Source: Prorocentrum cordatum | Taxonomy: Eukaryota > Sar > Dinophyceae > Prorocentrales > Prorocentraceae | Reading direction: 5' to 3' | Length of the DNA: 25,000 nt | Assembly: GCA_963575745.1 (NCBI GenBank) | Contig: CAUYUJ010015027.1 | Location: forward strand, 56,422-81,421 | Part shown: positions 18,126 to 25,000 of the stretch, in pieces | Layout of the letters: every line of letters begins with the position of its first letter | Numbering within the stretch: the stretch's first letter is position 1 | The notes under the pieces: generated by a model | What the model was told of the DNA's origin: nothing | The model's input: only the letters and a program-made list of their open reading frames with translations | Databases searched by the model: none | Translations under genes and position numbers: made by a program

Positions 18126-18252
18126 GTGGGGCCCTCCGCGCCGCTGGTGGCTGGCAGCGTGGGACTGCGGCAGCCCTTGGGCGCCTCAGGGGCGTGCTGC
18201 GGGCGCCGCTGGGGGCGGTGCTCTAGGCCTCCTGGATGGGGTCGAAGTAGAT

Positions 18253-18407
18253 TTCAGTCGGGCCTGTCCCTCTACAGGGGGGCTATTCAAAAATAGTCTA
18301 ACAATAGTATGGGGACTATTTTTTGAGTATTTCTTTTCCGTTTTGGAGTGTTTTCTTGTATTTTTCATTTTTCGTCGAAAAATCCCCCTGTAGGGGGGCA
18401 CGCCGGA
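18253..18407. mobile_element. AT-rich nested insert with short terminal inverted repeats
   Basis: Ends carry CCCTCTACAGGGGGG (18268-18282) and its near-inverse CCCCCTGTAGGGGGG (18384-18398), extending outward as GGCCTGT / GCACGCC. Between them lies a strikingly AT-rich segment (18288-18383) with an inner hairpin (AAAAATAGTC 18289-18298, GACTATTTTT 18314-18323). A ~15-bp direct repeat of host arm flanks it. No coding capacity. Confidence 0.6.
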
Positions 18408-18620
18408 GGGGTCGGAGTAGATGGGGTCGGAGGATCGCGCCGCATCGCCGATGCAGCGCCGATATGGCTTGATGCGGCGCCCGATTTTCTCCACGCCGAC
18501 GTCGCCGATGCATCGCCGACGTCGCCGATGCATCGCCGGTGCATCGCCGATACATCGCCGATGCATCGCCGACGTATCGGCGATGCGGCGCGATCCCTCG
18601 ACCCCATCTACTCCGATCCC
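18408..18620. mobile_element. ~210-bp TIR element, copy 1
   Basis: Left arm 18408-18454 (GATGGGGTCGGAGGATCGCG, then CCGCATCGCCGATGCA) is the near-perfect reverse complement of 18575-18620. The interior has repeated CATCGCCGATG/CGCCGACGTCG words and the marker CCCGATTTT (18480-18488). A second copy, same length class and with the same internal marker, lies at 23929-24134. Confidence 0.75.
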
Positions 18621-18687
18621 GTCTAGGAGGCCTCTAGGTGCGGCGTGCTGCGGGGGTGGCCGCAGGCGGTGCGGCTGACCATGCTCG

Positions 18688-18822
18688 GCCAGTACTTCCA
18701 GGGGCCCAGGCCCAGACATCGGGCGCCTCGAAGAAGGCGAGACAGAGGTCTCTCGCAGTCTTTGGCCCCTCGGGGCCCTCGCCAGCCCTCGGGGCCGTCA
18801 GAGAACGGCTCGGGATGAACGG
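18688..18822 (-). repeat. Dispersed 'GGCCCTCGGGG' repeat family, copy 2
   Basis: GCCAGTACTTCCAGGGGCCC at the left matches 19922-19941 of copy 4, and TTGGCCCCTCGGGGCCCTCG followed by CGTCAGAGAACGGCTCGG and GATGAAC at the right matches copies 1, 3 and 4. The minus-strand reading FSDGPEGWRGPRGAKDCERP ... GPWKYWPSM parallels copy 4. Confidence 0.65.
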
Positions 18823-19040
18823 TCGGGAGGTCGGGGGCCCGCGTCTCAAACAAGTGGAGACGTCGGATGTCTGGGGGATCAGGAGGGGGAAAAACACGCA
18901 GACACAATGAATCGTCGATCCCCGGGAAAATAGATATATGTGGAAATATGGGAGTGGGGGGATCCAGAAATATGGGAAGTGGTGTGTCTATTTATTTGTG
19001 AGTCCCAGGGCCCCTTCACAGAAGATCAGTGCACTGCCTC
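18823..19040. other. No gene recognised
   Basis: Includes a short AT-richer stretch with repeated AAATATGGGA words (18950-18981). Nothing coding seen. Confidence 0.5.
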
Positions 19041-19195
19041 CGCGGACGACCAGCGGCGACGGCCGACGACGGCCGACGGTGGGCGACGACGGACGACGAC
19101 GGGCGACGGACGTTGGACGACGAGCGACGGACGACGGTGACGACGGATGACGGACGACAGCGACGATGGACGACGGACGACAGCGACGACCGACA
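19041..19195. repeat. Imperfect GACGACGGRC minisatellite
   Basis: Overlapping GACGACGG/CGACGGAC units of about 7-13 bp. Frames read as Arg/Asp/Thr-rich strings on plus and Ser/Arg/Pro-rich on minus. Confidence 0.88.
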
Positions 19196-19640
19196 GTCTT
19201 TCCTCTCGGCAACATCGTCGGCGATGCTCGGGCGATGCTGCACCGTAGGCAATTTGACCCGAAGAGCCCCCCGGGGGCGAAACGTGTGAATGGATACAGT
19301 CAGGGGCTGCCTGACCTCAGAACTTGATGATTAGCTTGCTAAGCTTGCCCACCTCCGTGCGTCTGGCAAGCCACTGCAGAGTCCACTCGCACCACAATCT
19401 GCGAGTTCGTCAGCCTGGTCGTTGAGGAACACTCCCGTGTGAGATTCCACCTGCTGCCACCTTCAGGCACTGACCTTCGCCGCCCAAGGGGCGAAATGCG
19501 TAGCCTCTTTCTCTTTTCGCTTGAGCCTCGATCCAAAACAAGTCAGAGGAGGAGGAGAAGACACCGATACCTTGGAGCAGGAGGCATGGGGGTCTGAGGT
19601 GGTCCAGCGCTGGTGCCAGCCAGCAGGAAGGGGAGGCAGG
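19196..19640. other. No gene recognised
   Basis: Unique sequence; only short frames. A CCCCCCGGGGG palindrome lies near 19267-19277. Confidence 0.5.
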
Positions 19641-19740
19641 TTCGAGGTTCAGGGTTCGGGGTGTTTTTTTGCCCGTTTCGGCCTCCAGGGGCAGTTTTTG
19701 GGCCCTTGGAGCGTCAAAAACGGATCCGGGATGAAAATCT
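19641..19740 (-). repeat. Dispersed repeat family, copy 3
   Basis: CGTTTCGGCCTCCAGGGGCA (19674-19693), then GGGCCCTTGGAGCGTCAAAA, then ACGGATCCGGGATGAA. It aligns with the right part of copies 2 and 4. No left part (CTTCCAGGGGCCC) is seen. Confidence 0.55.
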
Positions 19741-19919
19741 GCACCAGGTGGGCCCTGGTAGGAATGCGGGGACCGATTTTTGAGCTGGTTTGCCTTCATC
19801 CCCCCCTCCAGATTTTCTGGGGCCGCCTCCAACTACCGCTACTTGTCCTGGAGAGCTCTCGTAGCCACGGCTGGATTTTCTTCGGAATTGTGGGCAGAAC
19901 GTGCCTCCTGCAGTGGTAT

Positions 19920-20064
19920 GTGCCAGCACTTCCAGGGGCCCTGAAAATCCGCACTTCTTGAGGTGAGCAAAAATATGGCGGACGGATTTTTCAGGTTTCG
20001 GCCTCCGGGGGCCCTTGCTGGGCCCAGGGACCAGACCTTCAACGGAACGACTCAGGATGAACAG
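19920..20064 (-). repeat. Dispersed repeat family, copy 4
   Basis: Starts GTGCCAGCACTTCCAGGGGC, passes through GTTTCGGCCTCCGGGGGCCC, and ends AACGACTCAGGATGAAC. The minus strand reads RAPGGRNLKNPSAIFLLTSR then FQGPWKCWH, similar in spacing to copy 2 (RGPRGAKDCERPLSRLL then LGPWKYWPS). Confidence 0.65.
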
Positions 20065-20436
20065 CCAGTCCCATGGGAACAGACCCAGATTCCCCGGGGT
20101 CCACGCTGTGAACAAAAGCACGGCGTCGGAGTTCTGCGAAGGTGCAGCAGGCGCATCTCGGCGCGTCGGGTGGAGGAGTCGGCCTGCCCTCAGTGGCCCC
20201 TCGGAGGGCGCTTGGCCCCTCAGAGGGCGCTTCTGCCCGCGGGCCCCCGTGGGGCTCGCAGGAGTCCCAAGGTACCTCGGAGATGTGTCGTGAGTGTGCC
20301 ACTCGATTGTTTGCGGGCAGGGTTGCTGGTCGTGTGTGCCGAAGCACGTGCTGTAGGGCAGGGCCGCGCTTCGTTCGCGCGGCGGCGACCCCAGCGGTCG
20401 CGTTCGAGGCGGAGGGCCGGCATGGGCTCGGAACAG
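20065..20436. other. No gene recognised
   Basis: GC-rich unique sequence with a short repeated GGCCCCTCGGAGGGCGCTTG / GGCCCCTCAGAGGGCGCTTC pair at 20195-20233. Long frames on both strands have no identifiable domain. Confidence 0.5.
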
Positions 20437-20660
20437 CGGCCGACGTCGAGCGCCCGAGTCCCTATATCCGAAAGAGCGTTTTCTACCGCTGCTGGCGGAA
20501 AACCGGGGGGGGTCACTACCGGTTCGAACCCCTCCCCCCCCCCCCCCTTCTGGAAAACCGGGGGGGTCACTACCGGTTCGAACCCCTCCCCCCCCCCCCA
20601 GCTCATCATGAAAAGGGGGGGGGGTCACTACCGGTTCGCCCCCCCCCCCCCTTTCCCCCT
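20437..20660. repeat. Left arm of long inverted repeat, with three 'TCACTACCGGTTCGAAC' units
   Basis: Three units contain GGAAAACCGGGGGG (or AAAAGGGG), then GTCACTACCGGTTCG, then a poly-C tract: 20497-20546, 20551-20599 and 20611-20652. GGTTCGAACCC at 20521-20531 and 20575-20585 matches the pol III B-box consensus. Outside the units, 20440-20500 is similar in reverse to 21545-21610: minus translation AAVENALSDIGTRALDVGR versus plus AAVDHALSYIQGRSVEAR. Confidence 0.7.
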
Positions 20661-20683
20661 CGAAAACCGAGTGGGGGTGCGGA

Positions 20684-21290
20684 CAGTGGTGGGGACGGTG
20701 TTGGTGGGGACAGTGGTGAGGGGACAGCGGGACAGTGGTGGGGACAGTGGGGGGACAGTGGGACAGTGGTGGGGACGGTAGTGGTGGGGACAGTGGTGGG
20801 GACAATGGTGGGAACAGGGGGGACAGTGGACAGTGGTGGGAACGGTGGTGGTGGGGACAGTGGTGTGGGGACAGTGGGAATGAGGTGGAAACACTGGGAC
20901 AGTGGAGGGTACAATGGTGGTGGGGACACTGGTAAAGGCGGTGGCGAGGACGGCGGTGGGACAATGGGACAGAGGTACAGTGGGGACAGTGGTGGGGACA
21001 GTGGGGACAGTGGTGGGAACAGTGGGACAGCTCAGTGGGACAGCGGAGGAGTCAGTGGGACAGTGGGGACAGTGGGGATAGGCAGTGGTTGGGTCCGTGG
21101 AGACAGTGGGGAGAGTGGAACCGTGGTGGGAACAGTTGTGGGAACAGTGGGGACAGTGCGACAGTGGTGGGGGCACTGGTGGGGACAATAGGGACGGTGG
21201 TGGAACCAGTGGGGACAGTGGTGGTGAGGACAGTGGTGCTGGGAACAACAGTGGGGGATGTGATGCGAGCGGTGGTAGGGACCGGGAGTC
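20684..21290. repeat. GTGGGGACA-type minisatellite
   Basis: Mixed 9- and 12-bp units (GTGGGGACA, GTGGTGGGGACA, GGGACAGTG) for about 600 bp. The plus strand is strongly purine-rich. It forms the spacer between the two inverted arms. Confidence 0.93.
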
Positions 21291-21304
21291 GTTTGCTGGC
21301 GGTG

Positions 21305-21615
21305 CGTGGGGGGGGGGGGGGTCGAACCGGTAGTGACCCCCCTCCGGTTTTCGGGGGGGGGGGGAACCGGTAGTGACCCCCGGTTTTCCGGATCCCGGGG
21401 TTTTCGGAAAGGGGGGGGGGAGGGGTTAGGGGAGGGGGGGTTTTGCGGGAGGGAGGGGGGGGGGGCGGGGGAGGGGTTCCAGCAGGGGGGGGGGATTTTC
21501 GGAGGGGGGAGACCCCCGGGTTCCGGAGGAAAAGGTTGGCAATTTTCCACAGTAAAGCGGCGGTGGATCACGCTCTCTCCTATATCCAGGGTCGGTCCGT
21601 GGAGGCCCGGTCCGC
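21305..21615. repeat. Right arm of long inverted repeat
   Basis: Two units in reverse orientation to the left arm: GTCGAACCGGTAGTGACCCC (21321-21340) and GAACCGGTAGTGACCCCCGG (21364-21383), the latter followed by TTTTCC. Next come G-runs (21411-21510) and then 21545-21610, the reverse-oriented relative of 20440-20500. The G-runs make exact limits uncertain. Confidence 0.65.
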
Positions 21616-21667
21616 GGGGAGCCGTGTCCACCACTGTTCCGTGGAGGCCCCCTGTCCGTGGGGGGTC
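21594..21667. repeat. Short GTCCGTGGAGGCCC repeat
   Basis: Three spaced copies at 21594, 21636 and 21653 (GGTCCGTGGAGGCCC, GTTCCGTGGAGGCCC, TGTCCGTGGGGGGTC). Too short to classify. Confidence 0.5.
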
Positions 21668-21716
21668 GACCTGTGTAGGCCCGCTCTCAGCGCGGTGGGC
21701 ATGGGCGAGGACTGCT

Positions 21717-21879
21717 CAATAAACATCGACATAAACATAAGCGTGCACATAATTATAAGCATAAACATTAAGCATATGCGTAGACATATACACAAACATA
21801 AACAGTCACATACACATACACATGCACATACACATACACATAGACATAGGCATAAACATAAACATAAACATAAACATAA
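21717..21879. repeat. ACATAA/ACATAC hexanucleotide repeat
   Basis: Imperfect 6-bp units ACATAA, ACATAC and ACATAG. It runs straight into the MITE-like element at 21880, whose own terminal region contains ACATAAACATAAA. Confidence 0.92.
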
Positions 21880-22073
21880 GGGAAACGAACCATAACATAA
21901 ACATAAAGACTCGGAGGTTTGCGTGGATTTCTTGGAGCCGCGCTGGGACCCCTGGCGGTGCCTCCGGCGACGCCCCTGGCGCGCTCCGCGCGCCAGGGAG
22001 GGGGGTCCAGCGCGGATCCGAGAAATCCGCGCGGGTCTCTGAGTTTTTATGTTTACGTCACTCTTCGTGCCCC
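21880..22073. mobile_element. MITE-like element, copy 1 (194 bp)
   Basis: Terminal inverted repeats of about 65-70 bp: the left end starts GGGAAACGAACCATAACATA, and the right end read in reverse starts GGGGCACGAAGAGTGACGTA. Both arms continue with AAACATAAA, ACTCRGAG, GCGTGGATTTCT/GCGCGGATTTCT and CCGCGCTGG. The centre is a perfect hairpin CCCTGGCGCGC-TCC-GCGCGCCAGGG (21974-21998). TAA directly flanks both ends, a possible 3-bp target duplication. No transposase is encoded. Confidence 0.8.
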
Positions 22074-22216
22074 TAATAATGCAGGGCTGGGCTTGTCGCT
22101 CAAAGGTAGGGGCCGAGGGGGAGTGCGGGATTCCCCTCCGACAAGAGCAGTCCGCCGGGCCGTTCGTCGGCACAGCATCCCTGGGCCGGGGTGGAGAAGC
22201 AGGCGGAGGAGGAGGG

Positions 22217-22450
22217 ATGAGCGGGAGGCAGAAGGTCCATTGGATCGGAGCACAGTTCTTTCTGGGCCCCTGTCCTCTACACGACCTTCACCTCCATTAC
22301 GCTGGGTGCCCTGTTCGATGCGTACCTGCTGATCCTTGGTGGCTCCAACACGTTCGTGGGGGAGGTCGAGTCCATCGGAGGCCTCACCGCCCTGGCCGTA
22401 GCAGTGCCGATCGGCTGGGCGTGCGACCGCTTCCACAAGCCGGTGGCGGG
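22217..22450 (+). pseudogene. Partial MFS-type transporter N-terminus, apparently frameshifted
   Basis: The frame with codons at 22275 onward reads LYTTFTSITLGALFDAYLLI, then LGGSNTFVGEVESIGGLTAL, then AVAVPIGWACDRFHK. The last part matches the layout of transmembrane helix 2 of a major facilitator transporter followed by motif A (G-x-x-x-D-R). The preceding part fits helix 1 and its loop. In the adjacent frame, ATG 22217 gives MSGRQKVHWIGAQFFLGP, a plausible start of the same protein, so one base appears gained or lost near 22265-22275. After about 22440 similarity ends, either at an intron or because the copy is truncated; a (GGA)n tract follows. No further transporter exons were recognised. 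Substrate unknown. Confidence 0.5.
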
Positions 22451-22547
22451 CCCAGTCAAAGCCGCGCAGGCGAAGGGCTCCTCTTGCCCCCGCCTCCGCC
22501 GGCGTTCCGGGGGTTGGAGGAGCTGGGTCGAGGCGGGTGCGCGAAGG

Positions 22548-22690
22548 TGGAGGAGGAGGAGGAGGAGGAGGAGGAGGAGGAGGAGGAGGAGGAGGAGGAG
22601 GAGGAGGAGGAGGAGGAGGAGGAGGAGGAGGAGGAGGAGGAGGAGGAGGGAGGGAGGAGGAGGAGGGGAGGAGGAGGAGGAGGAGGAGGT
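22548..22690. repeat. (GGA)n microsatellite
   Basis: About 140 bp of GGA triplets with minor interruptions near 22649-22670. Frames read as poly-Glu/Arg/Gly on plus and poly-Pro/Leu/Ser on minus. Confidence 0.97.
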
Positions 22691-23068
22691 GGAAAGCCTG
22701 CGCCCGCCCGATGTAGAAGAGGGGAGGTGGAGCCGCTGGCGGGCCTCCCCTCGCCCTCGCCCTCGCTCGAGCCCCAGCACTCCCGTGCTCTGGAGGCATC
22801 CTCTCGAAGGGGGCTGTGCGCTCGTGAAAGGAGCTTCTGCGGGGTTGCTGGGCTCGACTCGTCTCGCTCGCTCGCGCCTCGCACGTTTTGTGCTGCACTC
22901 GGCTCGCGCGCAGGCGCCCTGCTCCGAGGGTCGAGATTCCCTTCGCGCAGCGTGGGGCATGTGATGTTGCCAGACTCTCGTTCCGTCTTCTGCCACGGTG
23001 CGGCCAGCAAGCCGAATATTTCCTCCGGCCACACCGGAGCTGTGCGTGCTGGTGGAGGCACTGGCGGG
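22691..23068. other. No gene recognised
   Basis: GC-rich sequence between two GGA tracts. It could be intron or spacer of the transporter remnant, but nothing identifiable is encoded. Confidence 0.45.
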
Positions 23069-23150
23069 TGGAGGAGGAGGAGGAGGAGGAGGAGGAGGAG
23101 GAGGAGGAGGAGGAGGAGGAGGAGGAGGAGGAGGAGGAGGAGGAGGATGA
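23069..23150. repeat. (GGA)n microsatellite
   Basis: About 80 bp of GGA triplets, ending GGATGAGGAGGG. Confidence 0.97.
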
Positions 23151-23324
23151 GGAGGGCGTGAGAGACCCTTTTCGCCCCTTGGGATGGGATCAGTTAGCGG
23201 GCCCGCGCGGCACGTGTCGAGAGGCGGTCGCTGATGGTGCGGTGGCGGGGAGGCATGGGCGCGTGCCGAAAACCCTTGTGGACCTCCACAAGGTTGGTCC
23301 AGACCCCTCAGGGAGGGAGGGAGG

Positions 23325-23435
23325 GTCCTCCTCCTCCTCCTGCTCCTCCTCTCTTTCCCCTCCTCCTCGTCGTCGTCGTCCTCCTCCTCCTTCATATTGC
23401 TCCTGCTGCTCCTCCTCCCCCTCCTCCTTCTGGCC
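23325..23435. repeat. Pyrimidine-rich (TCC/CTC/GTC)n tract
   Basis: CTC/TCC triplets with a GTCGTCGTC core near 23368-23380. Its strand bias is opposite to that of the GGA tracts upstream. The sequence before it (23151-23324) shows no recognisable gene. Confidence 0.9.
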
Positions 23436-23484
23436 GGGCGCAGTCAACACGCTGACATAAGAACCACGTTTCGGAGAACAAATA

Positions 23485-23682
23485 GGGAACAAACAATGAC
23501 ATGAGCATTACAAGTCGGAGGTCCGCACGGATTCCTCGGATCGGCGCTGGGGCCCCCTGGCGGCGCCTCCCGCGACGCCCCTGGCGCGCTCTGCGCGCCA
23601 GGGAGGGGGGGGCCCAGCGCAGATCCGGGAGATCTGCGCGGACCTCCAAGTTTTTTTACGTTTACGTCATGGTTTGTTCCCC
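23485..23682. mobile_element. MITE-like element, copy 2 (198 bp)
   Basis: Same architecture as 21880-22073. The left end starts GGGAACAAACAATGACATGA; the right end read in reverse starts GGGGAACAAACCATGACGTA. Arms continue through TCGGAGGTCCGCRCGGATT-like and GGCGCTGGG blocks. The central hairpin CCCTGGCGCGC-TCT-GCGCGCCAGGG (23578-23602) differs from copy 1 only in the loop. The right end of copy 2 matches the left end of copy 1 better than its own left arm, as expected for a foldable family. Confidence 0.82.
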
Positions 23683-23707
23683 GGACATTTTTCCGTGGAC
23701 CAAACAG

Positions 23708-23775
23708 AAAGCAAGCAATGACGTAAGCATAACAACCCAGAGGTCTGCGCAAATTTCTCGAGTCTGCGCTGGACG
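23708..23775. mobile_element. MITE-like element, half copy 3
   Basis: AAAGCAAGCAATGACGTAAG, then AGGTCTGCGCAAATTTCTCG, then AGTCTGCGCTGGA reproduces one arm of the element. The central hairpin and opposite arm are absent. It starts about 25 bp beyond the end of copy 2. Confidence 0.65.
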
Positions 23776-23928
23776 CTTGGGGCTCTGGATGGGCTGTGGT
23801 TCTCGGGCGGTTTTCCTGCGGTCGAGGTCGGGGCACATACACTCGTGGCCGAGAGGCCGGCCGTGGTCAGAGAGGGGAGCCCTTTCGTTCCTCCCTCGGC
23901 GCTCCCTGTGGTAGCACGATGGCTACAG

Positions 23929-24134
23929 GTGGGGCCGAGGTATCGTGCCGCATCGCCGATGCATCACGACGACGACGACGACGGCGACGGCGATGGCGAC
24001 GACGACGGGCGCCATGGCGATGACGACGATCGCCGATGCATGCGGAGCCCGATTTTCGTCATGCCGATGAATTGCTGGCGTCGCCGACGCATCGGCCATG
24101 CCACGGCGATGCGGCGCGATCCTCCGACCCCATC
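23929..24134. mobile_element. ~210-bp TIR element, copy 2
   Basis: The left arm GGTGGGGCCGAGGTATCGTG followed by CCGCATCGCCGATGC (23929-23963) is matched in reverse by CCACGGCGATGCGGCGCGAT followed by CCTCCGACCCCATC (24101-24134). The interior keeps GAGCCCGATTTTCGTCATGC (24045-24064) and CGTCGCCGACGCATCGG, matching copy 1 at 18408-18620. A GAC/GAT-rich run (23967-24030) replaces part of the copy 1 interior. Confidence 0.75.
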
Positions 24135-24710
24135 TTTGTCGCCCAAGAAGTTCAAGGATCTGAATCGGATCCTGGGCGTTCGCTCGGAGCTTCTGGTTCG
24201 TCCTTCTTTGGCTCAGTGTCCACCGTCCTCCTAGCCGAGCGCTTTTTGGAACTCTAGGCAGGGGTGTGCCCGCACCCCGCCTTGGAGGGCCTCCAGATCG
24301 GGGATGCCGTGGCCAGCGCCGTGAGGGGAGCGCGCACCGATCTCGGCCAGGCCGTCGTGCTCCCCACCTTCAAGCATCCGGGCGCCGCCGGCGTCAATTT
24401 GTGTGTTCTCCGACAAGAGAAAAGTTGTTGGACGTTTTCTGTGTGTGCTGGTTGGTTTTGTTGTGCTCTGCCCGCAGTTTGCTGTTGGACTCCCCGCGGC
24501 TTCCCCTCCCCCCCTCCGCGCCGTGCCTGCCCCTCCCCCCCTCCGCGCCCGCCCCCAGAGCGTCCCTCGGCTGCCCCGGCCGCGTCCTGGATGCAAGCCG
24601 CCGCGACGAGGAGCATCTGTGTCCCAACCCTCCTATGTTGGGTTCTCGTTTTGAACAGAGCACTGCGGTCGCACACCTTCTTCTATTCCCCCCTTCTTCT
24701 GCCTCCTTTG
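24135..24710. other. Unassigned sequence with one protein-like stretch
   Basis: A plus frame at about 24264-24420 reads CPHPALEGLQIGDAVASAVR, then GARTDLGQAVVLPTFKHPGA, then AGVNLCVL. It has balanced composition and could be an exon, but I recognise no family and see no supporting splice sites. The rest is C-rich (24500-24560) or unremarkable. Confidence 0.25.
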
Positions 24711-25000
24711 GCGCTTCTCCTTGGGTGGCTGCCAACTGTGCAACCGTTGCCACTTGCGTGGGCTCTTGGGAGGCACGGCTGAGTAGCGGAGTATGCGAGA
24801 CCTTGCTGCTCCCTGGGCGGCTGCGAACTGCGCAACTGGTGCCACTTTCGTGGGCTCCTGGGAGGCACGGCGGAGTCGGTGCGCACGCGCACCCAGACGA
24901 GACCACGCTTCTCCCTGTGCGGCTGCGAACTGCGCAACTGTCGCCATTCTCGTTGGCTGCTGGGAGGTCCAGCGGAGTCGGGGGCCACGCAGATCCAGCC
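24711..25000. repeat. ~95-100-bp tandem repeat, three units reaching the window edge
   Basis: Units start near 24713, 24806 and 24908 with CTYCTCCYTGKGYGGCTGCS, then AACTGCGCAACTG, then TTTCGTGGGCTCCTGGGAGG, then CGGCGGAGTCGG. The minus strand reads PVAQFAAAQGEA in each unit. The array may continue past 25000. Confidence 0.85.

Larger units (their letters stand above)
18214..18640. mobile_element. Composite inverted-repeat element with a nested insert
   Basis: The outer left arm CTCTAGGCCTCCTGG (18221-18235), followed by GGGGTCGAAGTAGAT (18238-18252), is matched in reverse by ATCTACTCCGATCCC (18606-18620) and GTCTAGGAGGCCTCTAGG (18621-18638). The left arm is interrupted at 18253-18407 by an AT-rich insert, after which GGGGTCGGAGTAGAT repeats in direct orientation at 18408-18422 and the arm continues. 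The order therefore reads arm, insert, arm repeated, core, opposite arm. Confidence 0.7.

Noticed and set aside
20521-20585. tRNA gene at GGTTCGAACCC
   Set aside because: Only the T-arm-like 11-mer matches; no acceptor, D-arm or anticodon arm can be folded from the flanking poly-G and poly-C tracts.
22049-23395. Poly-Glu, poly-Arg and poly-Pro proteins across the GGA tracts
   Set aside because: All frames of (GGA)n are open; the long frames exist only because of the microsatellites.

Overview
The window looks like nuclear DNA of a dinoflagellate. The decisive evidence is an exact 22-nt copy of the dinoflagellate spliced leader (DinoSL) at 5756-5777, embedded in the genome and followed by a diverged, partial second leader. 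That arrangement is the known signature of trans-spliced mRNAs reverse-transcribed back into dinoflagellate chromosomes. GC-rich unique sequence, very dense micro- and minisatellites, and a LINE-like element with an apurinic-type endonuclease domain fit the same group. The species cannot be told from the sequence. No rRNA, tRNA, CRISPR array or intact housekeeping gene is visible, and most long open frames here are stop-free tandem repeats.

Layout. 1-2110: a (TAG)n and a (GTC)n microsatellite, each followed by the same block of ~95-bp repeats and then by a cluster of a short degenerate motif (core TTTCGCTNGRGACATCCTC); this looks like a segmental duplication. 2311-4183: an 89-bp minisatellite. 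4184-5190: simple repeats, then more of the degenerate motif. 5191-7487: a 20-bp minisatellite split by a DinoSL-headed retrocopy (5756-7188) with likely target-site duplications. 7490-12786: a degraded LINE-like retrotransposon with an ORF1-like protein carrying a RanBP2-type zinc finger, then a 147-bp tandem array, an endonuclease N-terminus and pre-RT region, and a C-terminal cysteine motif; the reverse transcriptase core is absent. 13020-14183: CA-rich repeats, a modular ATCGAT satellite and a two-copy GC-rich repeat. 14190-16740: GC-rich low complexity with no recognisable gene. 16741-18125: a 15-bp/8-bp array with a 205-bp higher-order repeat.

18214-25000 is a graveyard of small inverted-repeat elements. 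It holds two copies of a ~210-bp terminal-inverted-repeat (TIR) element (18408-18620, 23929-24134), a nested AT-rich insert, a long inverted repeat around a GTGGGGACA minisatellite (20437-21615), and two complete plus one half copy of a ~195-bp MITE-like family (21880-22073, 23485-23682, 23708-23775). The only host-type coding fragment I recognise is a short N-terminal piece of a major-facilitator-type membrane transporter at about 22217-22450, with an apparent frameshift.

The features do not form a pathway. What links them is mobile-element biology: LINE machinery of the kind seen at 7490-12786 could supply the reverse transcription behind the DinoSL retrocopy, non-autonomous TIR elements and foldbacks litter the right half, and several arrays touch or may derive from element ends. 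All calls rest on reading the sequence alone; family assignments are from memory of motifs, not searches.
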